From Reticulitermes speratus (lineage: Eukaryota > Arthropoda > Insecta > Blattodea > Rhinotermitidae): a DNA stretch of 64,000 nt. The position numbers were made by a program, and so were the translations under genes. Position 1 is the first letter of the stretch. Each line of letters starts with the position of its first letter. The notes under the pieces were generated by a model. The model saw nothing but the letters and a program-made list of their open reading frames with translations. It was not told where the DNA came from and did no database searches. The stretch lies in assembly GCA_021186555.1 (NCBI GenBank), contig JAJKFL010000005.1, forward strand, positions 27,592,635-27,656,634, written 5' to 3'. This document shows positions 41,519 through 51,722 of the stretch, one piece after another.

Positions 41519-42640
41519 AGATCGCCACTGGGGCTGTTAATATTGTTTAAAAACACAGCCACTAGATTCTATTCCACACTAACATCCCTACGCAAACCCA
41601 CCGAAAAACAGTACAAAGAACGGACCATGTTAAAGCCAAGGTATTAATGACGTAATATGGAAGACTGATCATAGATAAACATTGTCAATAAGTTAATGTG
41701 TTGGTGCACTGAATGGTTTTCCACACAGTGCATAGTGATTGGATAGCGTTTCCATGTATCTGGCGCACAACAGCATTATGTGAGGGTGGATGTTGAATGT
41801 GTGGAATAACTAGGGGACTGGAGGAAGGGAATGTGGGTGGGTGGGGGATTCATGTTTGCGTGTTAATCATTCACAGAGGACAAAGACCAACGGATCGATG
41901 TTGTGTGTGTGTCTGTGTCTGTGTGTACGTAACGTACAGTCAGGTCAGAAGCACACGACACCCACAAAGATCACAAGTCTCGATTTTTCTTGAACATAAG
42001 CTTCGAAAATGCCTGTAACTTGGTTTACGGACGGAATAACGCCTAATAAATATATGACAGACAGCTGTCGTTGCATGAATTACGGTACTATCCCATCATT
42101 TGCCAGGACGAACTAATAACAAAAGGCTACAAACAAGTGACCACTCACATTCATCTATTACCTCCGTTATCAATGCGCGACGTTTACAATTGACTTTACC
42201 TTTCGGTATTCAAATTTCTGTCCTTTTCAACAACATGTGTCATGCATTATAAGTGCAGACAACTCACCACACATGTTTCACACAACAGGAGCCAGGGCTC
42301 CAGATATACTATCACACAGTTGCCTTGGATGTCTTATTTGTGAAGACGAATACATTCATAATTGCAAGCTAAATACACTGGCGAATGCATCTGATAACCC
42401 GCTGATGTATGAGAATGATGTACGTGTAAATCACTTACAATAATCAGTTCCAATCTCACAGAAAAGGCAATGTGTCTCAATTACAAAGACCTGCCGGTTA
42501 GGAAGACAATAGCTGCTTATACTGAGAATCCTACGGAGCCCATAAAAACAGCACGTAGGCACAACAGCCCGTGGTACGTATAATTACCACTAACTTTTAA
42601 TGGTTAGGCGACTATTATAGTTGACCCAATGCAGCGGGAT
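41519..42640. other. Unassigned, no gene seen
   Basis: A GT-rich run occurs at 41901-41925 ('tgtgtgtgtgtctgtgtctg'). Only short frames occur and no boundary is recognised. Confidence 0.3.
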
Positions 42641-42654
42641 TAAAAGTTTTTGGT

Positions 42655-42765
42655 CTGTTCACCTTTCTTCTACTTCCCTTCGTTTCTATTCCTTTTCTTC
42701 TTCCTTTCCTTTTCCTCTGATGTCCTTCATTCCTTTCCTGTTTCCTTCTTTCTTTTTAAGTATTT
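42655..42765 (+). repeat. Polypyrimidine tract
   Basis: About 100 bp that is almost entirely C/T, reading as a Phe/Leu/Ser-rich chance frame. It could adopt an H-DNA form. It is not followed by an exon that I recognise. Confidence 0.7.
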
Positions 42766-42769
42766 AATA

Positions 42770-44050
42770 AGCCTCGCCTTAGTACGACAAGCGCGGCAAT
42801 GGACGCAAACTACTTTAACTGTGACATGCAGCAACTGCCTGGCTAAGTGGTATTACGAAATCCCCGTTAGAGCAGTAAATGAAAAAGACTAACAACGTTA
42901 AAATAACGGAATGCAAGCAGAACACGGCACAGCACTTCTGCCATCTCTACGACAGCACATGTACTACGCACGTATTACAGATGGCACCTCTGCCTGCCAT
43001 CTTCCGAGCAAACATCGTACTAAGAGCAGGACTGGACTACCGCGGCTGTTAGATGGCCATGAGCTCAAACGTCATAACGTTGGGAACAGCCCATTTTCCA
43101 CTACGAAATACAGCAGTTCTAAAACATATGGCATATTTCGCCCGTAACTAGCGAAGAGGTGCTTATTTTTGACCTGAACGGTCAGGTATTTGAGCCTTCC
43201 GTCCGGGAAACATTGAGCAATTACCGAACATATAAATGCATATCATGCGTATGTTCTTTTTTTGTCAACAAATTATTACGACGTGTCCGGTACTTCTGTC
43301 GAAGCCTTCCGGCAAACCTAACGAGAACCGGCTTTTCAGATTAATATTATCATGGTATTCTACGCGGCTTCTAGCGAATAACGGCACTACACCTTCGAGT
43401 AATCAACAAGCGATTCCTTCCATTTCCCTCCCCACCATCATTCATTATCAAACGCTCATATAGCATAACACGACACATAACGCTATTTAAAAGTTTGAGT
43501 GGGGTGGGGGGTATATACCAGCAAGCCCTTCCGCCCCCACCCCGTATTCACGAACCAAGCATTAGTAAATTTGCTTACTCGCTGCAACACATTAGTAGCC
43601 GAATTAGTTCGAATTCGCTCATCACGCCACAACTCACGCAAAATTAAATAAAAAATGAATAAGCGTGTGAAGTTAGAATAAAACGTCGAACAAGACAGCA
43701 CTGTAGATGACCAGCAGATGGAGGCAGAAGAAGAGAGTGCTGGACGAAGGAAATGAAATGCAATAAAATATTTTATTGTATTCTATTATTATTATTCTGC
43801 TACTTTTGGTCTATACTTTGGTTACAAAAACTTGAATTACACTTTCTCACGCTAACTTATTAATCTACTTCACAAAACCATACCCCACATAAATATTACA
43901 ATGTCAGATATATTTATCATTTTAAACCAAAAATATTGGCAGCAAAATGACAATACTGGTTGCCTTGGGACAAAACTCCAGCGTAACTGCGGTACTCAGG
44001 ACAACATTCGCTGTCCAAAAACGTAACCCTGGCAATACTGTATAGACTAC
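42770..44050. other. Unassigned, no gene seen
   Basis: Short frames only. A G/C-rich 'gtggggtggggggtat' patch lies at 43499-43514 beside a 'ccgcccccaccccg' patch (43530-43543), giving a small inverted repeat. No gene is recognised. Confidence 0.3.
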
Positions 44051-44164
44051 ATTATCATGCATAGGTGTACAGGGTACTCACAAATAACCTTCACGCTTTT
44101 TTTTACAATTTATCCCGTGGAAAGTAAGCTATGTATAGCGATGAACACGAAATTTGAGAATCTC

Positions 44165-44282
44165 ACACAGGTGGTGCCGAAGATTCAAGTCTTCTGGGAA
44201 TTTACGCAGTATAGATTGGTAAACAGTTACTGCTATTTCGATGGGACGTAGTGCCTTCATCCTCAGCGTGAAGCCATCCAAG
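44165..44282 (-). repeat. Family S copy, minus strand
   Basis: On the plus strand: 'gattcaagtcttctgggaatttacgcagtatagattggtaaacagttactgctatttcgatgggacgtagtgccttcatcctcag'. The order matches the minus-strand copy at 14.52 kb closely ('gattcaagtcttgtggaatgctacgctgtg...ggtaaacag'). Confidence 0.6.
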
Positions 44283-44960
44283 AAGAGCGACGCGTTTGCA
44301 GCCAGCCACTCCCTGTACAGTGTACACTGACTGCACTCTACGAAGCACAAACCGTCTGCTGTGTGGCCAAACAACCTCTTCGTAGCCGTCGCTACACTGT
44401 CGCCACCGACTTCCTTTCGTCAAACCACAATACGAACTCACCTCCGCACTTGCGTCACTATTTTATTATACTAAGATTGCAGCGCACGTAGCAGCTGCTG
44501 TTGCAACCAATGAAGCCTGCATTTAAGCCTTAACTTATGTTGCACATGTTCTACAAATTTCAGGAACGAGTGGGGCATCCCAGTTAAGAACAAATATTTA
44601 AAACTGTAAACACCATTTACCTACATCACCCTGTACTTATTTATTTCAAGTTAAGCGGCAACCCAAGAAAGTATGAAGTAATTCGTATCAAATAAGGATA
44701 TGGCAAAACTCGGCCAGCTGAGACATTCAGATACTATGTAATAATATGGCGTCTTATTTCGACATACGCCATAAATACATGTAATTTCAGTTGTATTATC
44801 ACACATGCATACGCGAGCGAGCGCAAATACATACATATACATATGTATATACAAACATACATAGGCCTACACACACACACACACCATAGTTATCGTGATG
44901 CACACCTCATTTACACGTATGCCTGTATCAAATAATTCAAATCAAATAATGTACTAATCT
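44283..44960. other. Unassigned, no gene seen
   Basis: Short frames only. Small AT-CA simple patches occur near 44830-44884 ('acatacatatacatatg' and an AC run). Confidence 0.3.
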
Positions 44961-44969
44961 GTATTACTA

Positions 44970-45007
<38 letters not shown>

Positions 45008-45045
45008 AGCACTAATACTACTACCACCACCCCCACCACCACCAA
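44970..45045 (+). repeat. (ACT)n then (ACC)n microsatellite
   Basis: A run of ACT units to about 45007, then interrupted ACT and a CCA/ACC-rich run to about 45044. Confidence 0.95.
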
Positions 45046-45454
45046 AACTAGGACCACGTCTCCTGCTCTTTTACCATTTAGTCTTTATGCAGTTTAACGC
45101 CCAGTGTAACAACCTTCGGAACTTAAGACGTGTATGTGAACTAATCTAATACATCCAACACATACGAGTAAATGCAACTTTCCTAACAGTTTCCTATTTC
45201 TTAGCAAGGACCTAGGCAGCGAAAATGAAAATGTCATTAAATAAACCAAGAATATCAACTCATTTGAGAAAGTCGTTCATTTTAACAGGTGTCATAAAAC
45301 CAACTAAAATTTAGGATTTTAGTCCCACTAAAGCAAATATAGCCTAAAATATTCTACTATTCAACGCTCACCGATTTCGAAACAGCGTTGATTTCGAAGG
45401 TACCCAGGCTTCGTCCGTTTGTCCTTCTGATAGGAGTAGCACGTACATGCAGGC
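45046..45454. other. Unassigned
   Basis: AT-rich with no frame of interest and no element boundary. Confidence 0.3.
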
Positions 45455-45625
45455 GTATATGGAACACTGATGGAATGATACAGGACAATACCGAACTACT
45501 CGGAGAAAAATCAGTTCCACTACCACTTCTTCAGCCTCAAATCTCATACGGACTGGCCCTAGATCGAACCTGGGACTGCGCGGAGAGAGGTCGTCGACTA
45601 ACTGCCTGAGTCACGGCACGATCTT
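45455..45625 (-). mobile_element. SINE-D relic, minus strand
   Basis: On the plus strand: 'atggaacactgatggaatgatacaggac', 'ccgaactactcggagaaaaatcagttccac', 'aaatctcatacggactggccctagatcgaacctgggact' (box B complement) and 'actaactgcctgagtcacggcac' (box A complement). This is the head half of SINE-D with moderate divergence; its tail is missing. Confidence 0.7.
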
Positions 45626-45841
45626 AATACAGCCTACATAGCCTAAACACGTAACATTGCTGTTTCCTACCACGGACCTAAACCGGAATGCCCAGAGGTA
45701 CCGTCAAAACTCTGTACGGTTGATAACACGTGCGGTAGCCACGGCCATTAAGATGGCGTCAAACTACTGCGGTGCAGTTTTGGATACGATCAGAATCCTC
45801 ATTCACAGCACTTTTAATTAACAAGTAAACTTTAATTTCTA

Positions 45842-46112
45842 GGGTGGGCCAAAATAGCATAGTCGGTATACCGACTCGCTACGGCCTAGACGGTCCGGAG
45901 ATCGAATCCTGGTGGGGGCTAGATTTTCCGCAACTGTCCAGACTGGCCCTGGGGACCACCCAGCCTTCCATACAACGGGTACCGGGTCATTCCTGGGGGT
46001 AAAGCAGCCGGGGTGTGACGTTAGTCGCCCACCCTCATCTAGCGCCGCGGTTAAAGAAAGAGTAGAGCTATACCTCTATTCCTCCTCCGTGCCTTCATGG
46101 CAGGTTATATGG
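45842..46112 (+). mobile_element. SINE-A copy, plus strand, complete head
   Basis: Head: 'aaaatagcatagtcggtataccgac' (box A) and 'ggagatcgaatcctgg' (box B). Body: 'actggccctggggaccacccagcctt', 'acgggtaccgggtcattcctgggggtaaagcagccgggg' and 'tcatctagcgccgcggttaaag'. Tail: 'gctatacctctattcctcctccgtgccttcatggcagg'. A good reference copy for the family. Confidence 0.9.
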
Positions 46113-46990
46113 CGAACTTTAATTTAATTTCTCGGTTTGAGTGCTATTCCTTATTTACAGTTTTAAGAACTAGACTAGATGTATATTGCGCTGACAAGAA
46201 AGGAACCACACCCCGGGCGAAGAACGGGTATTTTGCTCGTTTTGTTTGGCGTGCCTGTAGTGTGGTGACTGACTTTAGAAAGAAGAACAGCAAGGCCAGT
46301 ATAGTGTGTCAAATATTGATGAACACATTTGGACAACAGGAACAGGCCTTTCACTTTCTGTTTTACACGTCGCACTGGTTTATTAACTATCAAGCTAGAA
46401 TGCATACTTTGTTTCCGATTACAAATTGCCAACACACGGTGGCCAAACACAGCAAATAGACTGTATAAAAATAAACACCAGCGAACATTTCCATTAAGAG
46501 AACATTACATAATTAGCGAGTTCCAGATGGCGGAACACCGACTGATCTCGTTACAAACTTCAAAACTAAATAACAGTTTCAATATTATCATTTCTCTTTC
46601 GTCCTTGTTTACTACAGGAAATCATGGGTGAAATCGTAGAATTAATAATGGGATTACAATTCCATTCGGCGCACAGATTACACAATTGGATCGCTTATAT
46701 TTGTTTGTGTAAAATAATGCCCGGTATCGGAGCTAGTTAACAGCATCGCTCTAATTAATCTGATAGCATCAATAGAGACAAAGGTGAGGTTTAACTGTTT
46801 TATAACGTAATTACTATACACGACCATTCTGTACAATATTATTCACACTGATATACTGTAGCCTATACTGCGCACATCTCGCCTCTCCCGAGAACCAATC
46901 CCGGCGAGACTACCAACACATCCTGTTGTCTTTTTCACAATATTCAGGGCACTACGCACAGTACAGCATAAACCTCCCGCCTTAACCATT
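46113..46990. other. Unassigned, no gene seen
   Basis: Overlapping short frames on both strands (up to 120 codons at 46097-46459) lack any recognisable domain. It could hold an old repeat, but I see no boundary. Confidence 0.3.
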
Positions 46991-47003
46991 TTAAAAAACC
47001 AGT

Positions 47004-47408
47004 TGGTTTCTTTTTTATTTTTTTTATTTTATATTTTATATTTTTTTTTTCTATGGCTCGACAGCCCTATATGGGCCTGGGCCTCCTCGCTTCGTCGAGG
47101 TTTCATGGTCACACACATTTGACCACAGTCGGTAGGACTCCTCTGGACGAGGGACCAGCTCGTCGCAGAGACTTCTGACAACACACAACACTCACAAGAG
47201 ACAGACATCCATGCCCCCGGTGGGAATTTTTTTTTTTTCTGTATTAATCCTTTTTCGTCCTTTCATGTCACTTACGGTCCACAACCGTCTTTTTTTTTTT
47301 TACAACACAACACAAACATCCATGCCCCCGGTGGGGTTCGAACCCACGATCCCAGCAAGCGAGCGGCCGAAGACCTACGCCTTAGACCGCACGGCCACTG
47401 GGATCGGC
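47004..47408 (-). mobile_element. SINE-C copy, minus strand, carrying an internal insertion
   Basis: The plus strand starts with a T-rich tail complement (47004-47052), then 'ctatggctcgacagccc', 'gtaggactcctctggacgagggaccagctcgtcgcagag' and 'acactcacaagagacagacatcc'. After an interruption come the box B complement 'ggggttcgaacccacgatccc' and box A complement 'ccttagaccgcacggccac'. 'aaaaaccagt' flanks it (46994-47003 and 47409-47418), a perfect 10 bp duplication. Confidence 0.9.
47225..47315 (-). mobile_element. 91 bp insert inside SINE-C, flanked by a 20 bp direct repeat
   Basis: 'acatccatgcccccggtggg' occurs at 47205-47224 and again at 47316-47335. This is normally a single-copy SINE-C segment. 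The 91 bp in between has two T-runs on the plus strand (A-runs on the minus strand) and a core 'ctgtattaatcctttttcgt' not found elsewhere in the window. The layout resembles a small retroposed transcript with its own target duplication, or a template switch during SINE copying. Confidence 0.6.
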
Positions 47409-47512
47409 AAAAACCAGTGTTTACCACACAAGTATGCACATTAAGAAACAGGTAAGTACCGAGTACTCCTCTAAAGACTATTAACCAGTTGGTATGTCTA
47501 ACGGACACGGAC

Positions 47513-47677
47513 CAGCAGCGCAGATAACCGTTCGGAGGCCCCCTGCGACTCGATAATCGGGGCCCCGCATAATTATTGGGGAAGTTACTCCCAGATCTCG
47601 TAGCACAGATCCAGAACACTGCCTTCTGTCAGAAGGACGAAATCCAATCCGAAGGGGGGCCTTATCTACGCCACTGA
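47513..47677. mobile_element. hAT-like MITE 4 (165 bp) with perfect 8 bp duplication
   Basis: The left end is 'cagcagcgcagataa'. The right end read inward on the other strand is 'cagtggcgtagataa', 12 of 15 matching, with GGCCCCC-type motifs just inside both ends. It is flanked by 'acacggac' at 47505-47512 and 47678-47685. It is non-coding. Its ends are related in style to MITE 3 (inner 'ggggcccc'). Confidence 0.85.
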
Positions 47678-47685
47678 CACGGACT

Positions 47686-48205
47686 TCCGTTCTCTGCATG
47701 ATACGAATTGAAACTTTATACACAGCGTAATCTAGCTGAATGTCAGTTTTCAGAGGTTAATATCAAATTCACCTTCATGTGGTGCCTCCCATTTTTAACA
47801 AACGAGGCTTTGGAGGCGGAATTATGGCGACATAACCAATAAACTGATGTCAAGCAAATGGAATTACAGTTTCATGGTGGAATAATCACTACACCTGGTA
47901 CGGACAATACATTTTGTATTCAGGATGGAATTAAAATAATATAGTAAAAAATTGACAGTTCAAATTTCTATTTCCCCATGTCTTACTTACATTACTATCA
48001 TCAGACTCAACGTTAACAATATATATATGCCTACTGCTGGCTGTAACACGAAAAAAACTTTGCATTTCTGCTATACAGAGTATTCGTGTATTTCGCTTGA
48101 TTCCCAGAAAAACAGCGATTATTTTCCTACAAACCATTAATGGACAGATCCATATAATTTTTCTAAATAATTTTCCTAAATAAACTAATAAAAGGATAAG
48201 GCAAA
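47686..48205. other. Unassigned, no gene seen
   Basis: Only chance frames that run on into the SINE-A copy from the other side. No boundary is recognised. Confidence 0.3.
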
Positions 48206-48498
48206 AATGTAAAGTGTCTCTGTCCACGCCTTGAAGGCATATGGGGGGGGGGGGGATACATACAGTATGTGGCTTTCCCATTCTCAGCTTCTGCACTAGA
48301 TGGACGTGAGTGGTCAACATTACGTACCGGCTGCTTTGCCGCTGTAGGTAAAGACCTCCGGTACCCATTCAACAGGAGACTGGATGGGCCCCAGAGCCGG
48401 TCTGGACGTCGTGGAGAAGAGAAAAATCTCTTGCCCCTACCGGGATTCGAACTCCGGATCGTCCAGTCCGGAGCCTAATCGCTATTCGGTCGGCTCGT
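48206..48498 (-). mobile_element. SINE-A copy, minus strand, with G13 tract
   Basis: On the plus strand: 'gtctctgtccacgccttgaaggcatatg', then G13 (48243-48255), 'cattctcagcttctgcactagatggacgtgagtgg', 'aagacctccggtacccattcaacaggagactggatgggcccc', 'gagaaaaatctcttgcccctaccgggattcgaactccggatcgtcc' (box B) and 'gcctaatcgctattcggtcggct' (box A). Well preserved. Confidence 0.88.
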
Positions 48499-48854
48499 AA
48501 ACAAACAAACAAGCAAATGAAATAAATTTTTACAAATCTCTGTAATGCGCATAGTATCGACGTAAGTGGCCACTGAAACAGTGTTTCATTTTTTACAACC
48601 ACTCTATTTCTTTGTCTCTATCTTTCTGAACACATATGTCGTCAATGTGGTATCTTTATGGACTGCAGCACGAGACGGTAATGTTGCAATTTCCTGTCTC
48701 TCTCTTTCTCACTTCAAGTCCTTTACCTCCCACAGTGACGGTCGCTATGACGACAAGGAGAGAAATACGCCAACCTGTCAAGTCACTCCATGTACAAGCT
48801 GCTTTATCTTGTCAAATATGCTTCTCTCAAACACAGTGAGCGGTAAGAAACACA

Positions 48855-49390
48855 GGATAACCTTGAAACACAAATTAAGTACTAAAATTTTTATAGCGGG
48901 GCAATTCTTTGTTCTTTATTTTCATACTCTTAACAGAATTTATTGTGTATATATAGATGGGAGTGAAACAACAACAAACCAAGATAGGCAATGGACGTAC
49001 GTAAAACGTAACATTGTAGCGCGTTCGCGTAACCACTGTTACAGTGGAAACGCAACAATGCATTCTGGTTTTTCCATATTTTCACAAAAACGGCACGATT
49101 TTCGGGAAACAGTTTTATTGAACATAAAATGTTTTGATTTTGTTCACAACGTTTGCCTGAAACCCTTTTCTCATCTAAGAAGAATTTACATAGGTCTCCA
49201 CGTAAAGTACCCGTTATTATTGTCAGATTTTAATCAAACTTGATATTTCTCGACAGATTTTCCAGTAGTCCTTAAATATTAATTTCATGAAAATCCGTCC
49301 AGTAGCGACAGAGTTCTTCTATGCGGACGGACAGACAGGAGGAAGCTAATTCTAGCTTTTTGCAATGCCGCGAATGCGCCTAAAAACACA
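48855..49390 (+). repeat. Repeat F copy 2, plus strand
   Basis: The partner of the copy at 39.06 kb, with the same block order and orientation: 'gcgcgttcgcgtaaccactg', 'acggcacgattttcgg', 'gaacataaaatg', 'acataggtctccacgtaaagta', 'cagattttaatcaaac', 'acagattttccagtagtcc', then 'ttctatgcggacggacagacagg'. A 225-codon frame (48566-49243, near-cognate start) runs across it. Because the homologous copy has stops, I take this frame as chance. Confidence 0.75.
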
Positions 49391-49394
49391 CACT

Positions 49395-49790
49395 GAAGGT
49401 GTGTGCGAACAGGATGCAGCGGAAAAATTTGAGCCTAAGCCATTGAACTAGACCGCGATGGAGAAAAGTGCATGTACTCTTCACCAAATAAAACGATGAT
49501 CCAATCAAAGTTGAACAAGATTAGCGGTACATATAAGCACAGCATTAGAGAGTTGAGAACTGCACACAAAATTCTTGTCGGAAAATCAGAGGGGAAGAGA
49601 CCACTTGCAAAATTGTGACGTAGCCCACAAAGAGGCAGCGTGGGAAGGTGTGGACTGGATTAATTTGGCTCAGCACAGCGGTCAGTGGTGGAATCTCGTG
49701 AATAGCACAATTAATCTTCATACTCCATACAATGCTAATGAGTAGCTTAGCGACTATTAGCTTCTCAAGGACCGCGGTCTATGGAGTTAC
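49395..49790 (+). pseudogene. LINE C-terminal/3' relic, plus strand
   Basis: The plus strand keeps the C-terminal coding end of the 24.9 kb LINE family: a 'GVDWINLAQHSGQWWNLVNS' reading in shifting frames at about 49655-49720. The 3'UTR 'taatgagtagcttagcgactattagcttctcaagg' follows. Upstream (about 49400-49600) a degraded ORF segment may continue. It has stops and frameshifts and no target duplication. Confidence 0.6.
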
Positions 49791-49984
49791 TTGCATATTT
49801 AGTTGCTACTGTAGCAGCTAAAAGATTTATAAGCTTTGCAAGGGTTAAAATGGTTAAGGGGCCCATTTGATATGATAATATCCTGGCACATACCACTCGG
49901 AGGGATTTGCAAGAACGAAAATTGTGGCATCAAATTTAGATCAAGTGTATGTAACCCCAATTAAAGTTCATGAAAGTAATAAAA

Positions 49985-50255
49985 GGGAAAGGTAAAGTTC
50001 ACCCTAGAACAGGCCATGAAGGCCCAGATGGAGAGGTATAGCTGTACTCTTTCTTTAACCTCGGCGATAGATGGAGGTGAGTGGTCAACGCCACGACACG
50101 GCCGCTTTACCCCCGGGAAATACACCCGGTATTCATTGTACAGGAGGCCGGGTGGGCCCCAGGGCCGGTCTGCAGAAAACCTCGCCCCCACCGGGATTCG
50201 ATCCCCAACCGTCAGGCCGTAGCGAGTCGCTATACCGACTACACTATCTCGGCCC
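49985..50255 (-). mobile_element. SINE-A copy, minus strand, well preserved
   Basis: On the plus strand: 'ggtaaagttcaccc', 'aacctcggcgatagatggaggtgagtgg', 'ggccgctttacccccgggaaa', 'caggaggccgggtgggccccagggccggtctg', box B complement 'accgggattcgatccccaaccg' and box A complement 'gtcgctataccgactacactatctcggcc'. It opens a dense SINE cluster. Confidence 0.92.
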
Positions 50256-50405
50256 TGTGAAAGTGATACTATCTTATTATATACCCCTTGTTATTTTCAC
50301 AAAAAAAAAAGTCACAGCACAGGCCTACACAGTCTATGTACCGAAAAGTCGGGGTACAGTAGTCAGCACCCATATTTGGCAGATCCCTGTTTCAAATCCG
50401 GGCAT

Positions 50406-50710
50406 GGAGACCGGCTAGTTGGTTGAGGCACTGCGCTACGAGCCGGAAGGTCGCGGGTTCGATTCCCGATGGTGTCATTGGAATTTTTCATTGACATAAT
50501 CCTTCCGGCCGCACTATGGCCCTGGGGTCGACTCAGCCTCCAACAGAAATGAGTACCAGGAATATTTCCTGGGGTAAAGGCGGCCGGTGCGTAGGGCAGA
50601 CAACCTTACTACCTTAATGTGCCGATTGTCTAGAAATCTGGGAGCTTGAGCATCCTGGAACCCTAAGGGCCTGTCCAAGCCTGTAATGGGATTGCTTTAC
50701 CTTTACCTTT
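50406..50710 (+). mobile_element. SINE-B reference copy, plus strand
   Basis: The tRNA-like head has box A 'ggctagttggttgaggcac' and box B 'gcgggttcgattcccg', with tRNA-like spacing. The body reads 'catgg..tgaca taatccttccggcc', 'gagtaccaggaatatttcctggggtaaaggcggccggtgcgtaggg', 'gccgattgtctagaaatctgggagc' and 'ccctaagggcctgtcc'. The tail is 'ctttacctttacctttt'. The second copy (26.3 kb) confirms it as a family. Confidence 0.88.
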
Positions 50711-50848
50711 TACCTTACCGTTTCTTTACTTTGAAACACTTACAGAGTCACTTCAAACCATTCACACCTGATTATTATTTTATTTTAACGCACGTTTTAA
50801 TATTATCACTCCATCACACCTAGTATTCATATCTATTCCCATAGCTTA

Positions 50849-51115
50849 GGAGCCAGGACTGCGTAGTCAGTATAGTGACTACGCTACAGGCTGGACGAAC
50901 CCGGGTTCAAATCCAGGCTTCTTCACGACATCCAGACCGACTCTGGAGCTCACCCAACCTCCTATTCAATGCGTATCGGGGTTCTTTCCCGGTGGGTAAA
51001 GCGGCCGGGGCCTGAAGTCGAAAACTCGTCTCCATCTAGTGCCGTGGTTAAGAATCAGTAGACATATGCCTCTACGGCCCCCGCACGCTTTTATGGCGTG
51101 GACAAGGACAACTTT
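50849..51115 (+). mobile_element. SINE-A copy, plus strand, complete
   Basis: Head 'ggactgcgtagtcagtatagtgactacgct' with box B 'cgggttcaaatcc'. Body 'cgactctggagctcacccaacctcctattcaatgcg', 'ttctttcccggtgggtaaagcggccggggcc' and 'catctagtgccgtggttaagaatcagtag'. Tail 'gcctctacggcccccgcacgcttttatggcgtgg..aactttac'. Confidence 0.9.
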
Positions 51116-51204
51116 ACTTTCTTCATACCCACTGAGTTTCCCAACCACATTACTGCATGCATTTATAATTTCTGCTGTGTAACGTACAGGACTTGCATAA
51201 GCCT

Positions 51205-51335
51205 AGAGTAGCCGTGGTATTCCGGTACACCGAGCCTCAAGACAGGGTAGAAAGTGCCATCGAAACGTCAGTACCTATCTACCAAATTACACTGTGTGAC
51301 AACCTCGAAGACCGTAATCTTAGTAGGTCTCTTCA
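51205..51335 (+). repeat. Family S copy, plus strand
   Basis: 'gaaagtgccatcgaaacgtcagtacctatctaccaaattacactgtgtgacaacctcgaagaccgtaatctta' keeps the core and 3' half of family S, including the 'gaagac.gtaatctta' end that is homologous to the end of the 46 bp satellite unit. Confidence 0.6.
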
Positions 51336-51458
51336 CCGCCGTAAGAACCTCAATTCCCATTACCTTCATCTCTGTTCTCCTCTCACAGGGAGAGACCCAC
51401 CAATATGAAGGTGGACAGAAATGCTTAAATTAAGCGACTTAAAGCTTAATTCCTGTCG

Positions 51459-51722
51459 GTAAAGTAAAGAAAGAGTCGTCGCTATACGGGGAGTGGAGGT
51501 ATAGCTCTACTTATTCTTAACCGCGGTAGGCGAAGGTGAGTGGTAAGTCTCACACCCGGGCCGATTTATCCCCGGGGAAAACGCCCCTGGTACTACCTGA
51601 ATACGAGGCTGAGTGGACCCCTGAGCAGATGTGGACGTTTTGAAGAAGAGATTAAGAAATCTTATACCTGAAGGCATTCGAACCCCGGATCATCCAGCAC
51701 GTAGCTCAGTCACTACAGTCAG
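51459..51722 (-). mobile_element. SINE-A copy, minus strand
   Basis: On the plus strand: 'gtggaggtatagctctacttattctta', 'ccgatttatccccggggaaaacgcccctggta', 'tgaatacgaggctgagtggaccc', 'gaagaagagattaagaaatctta', box B complement 'gcattcgaaccccggatcatcc' and box A remains near 51700. Confidence 0.85.

Noticed and set aside
44068-44635. Possible transposon with 'tacagggt' inverted ends
   Set aside because: Only 8-9 bp match, no target duplication is seen, and 'acaggg' type ends are common. Not enough to call an element.
50406-50475. tRNA gene in the head of SINE-B (and similar heads of SINE-A, C and D)
   Set aside because: The boxes A and B are real, but each continues into a shared SINE body and tail, so these are SINE promoters rather than functional tRNA genes.
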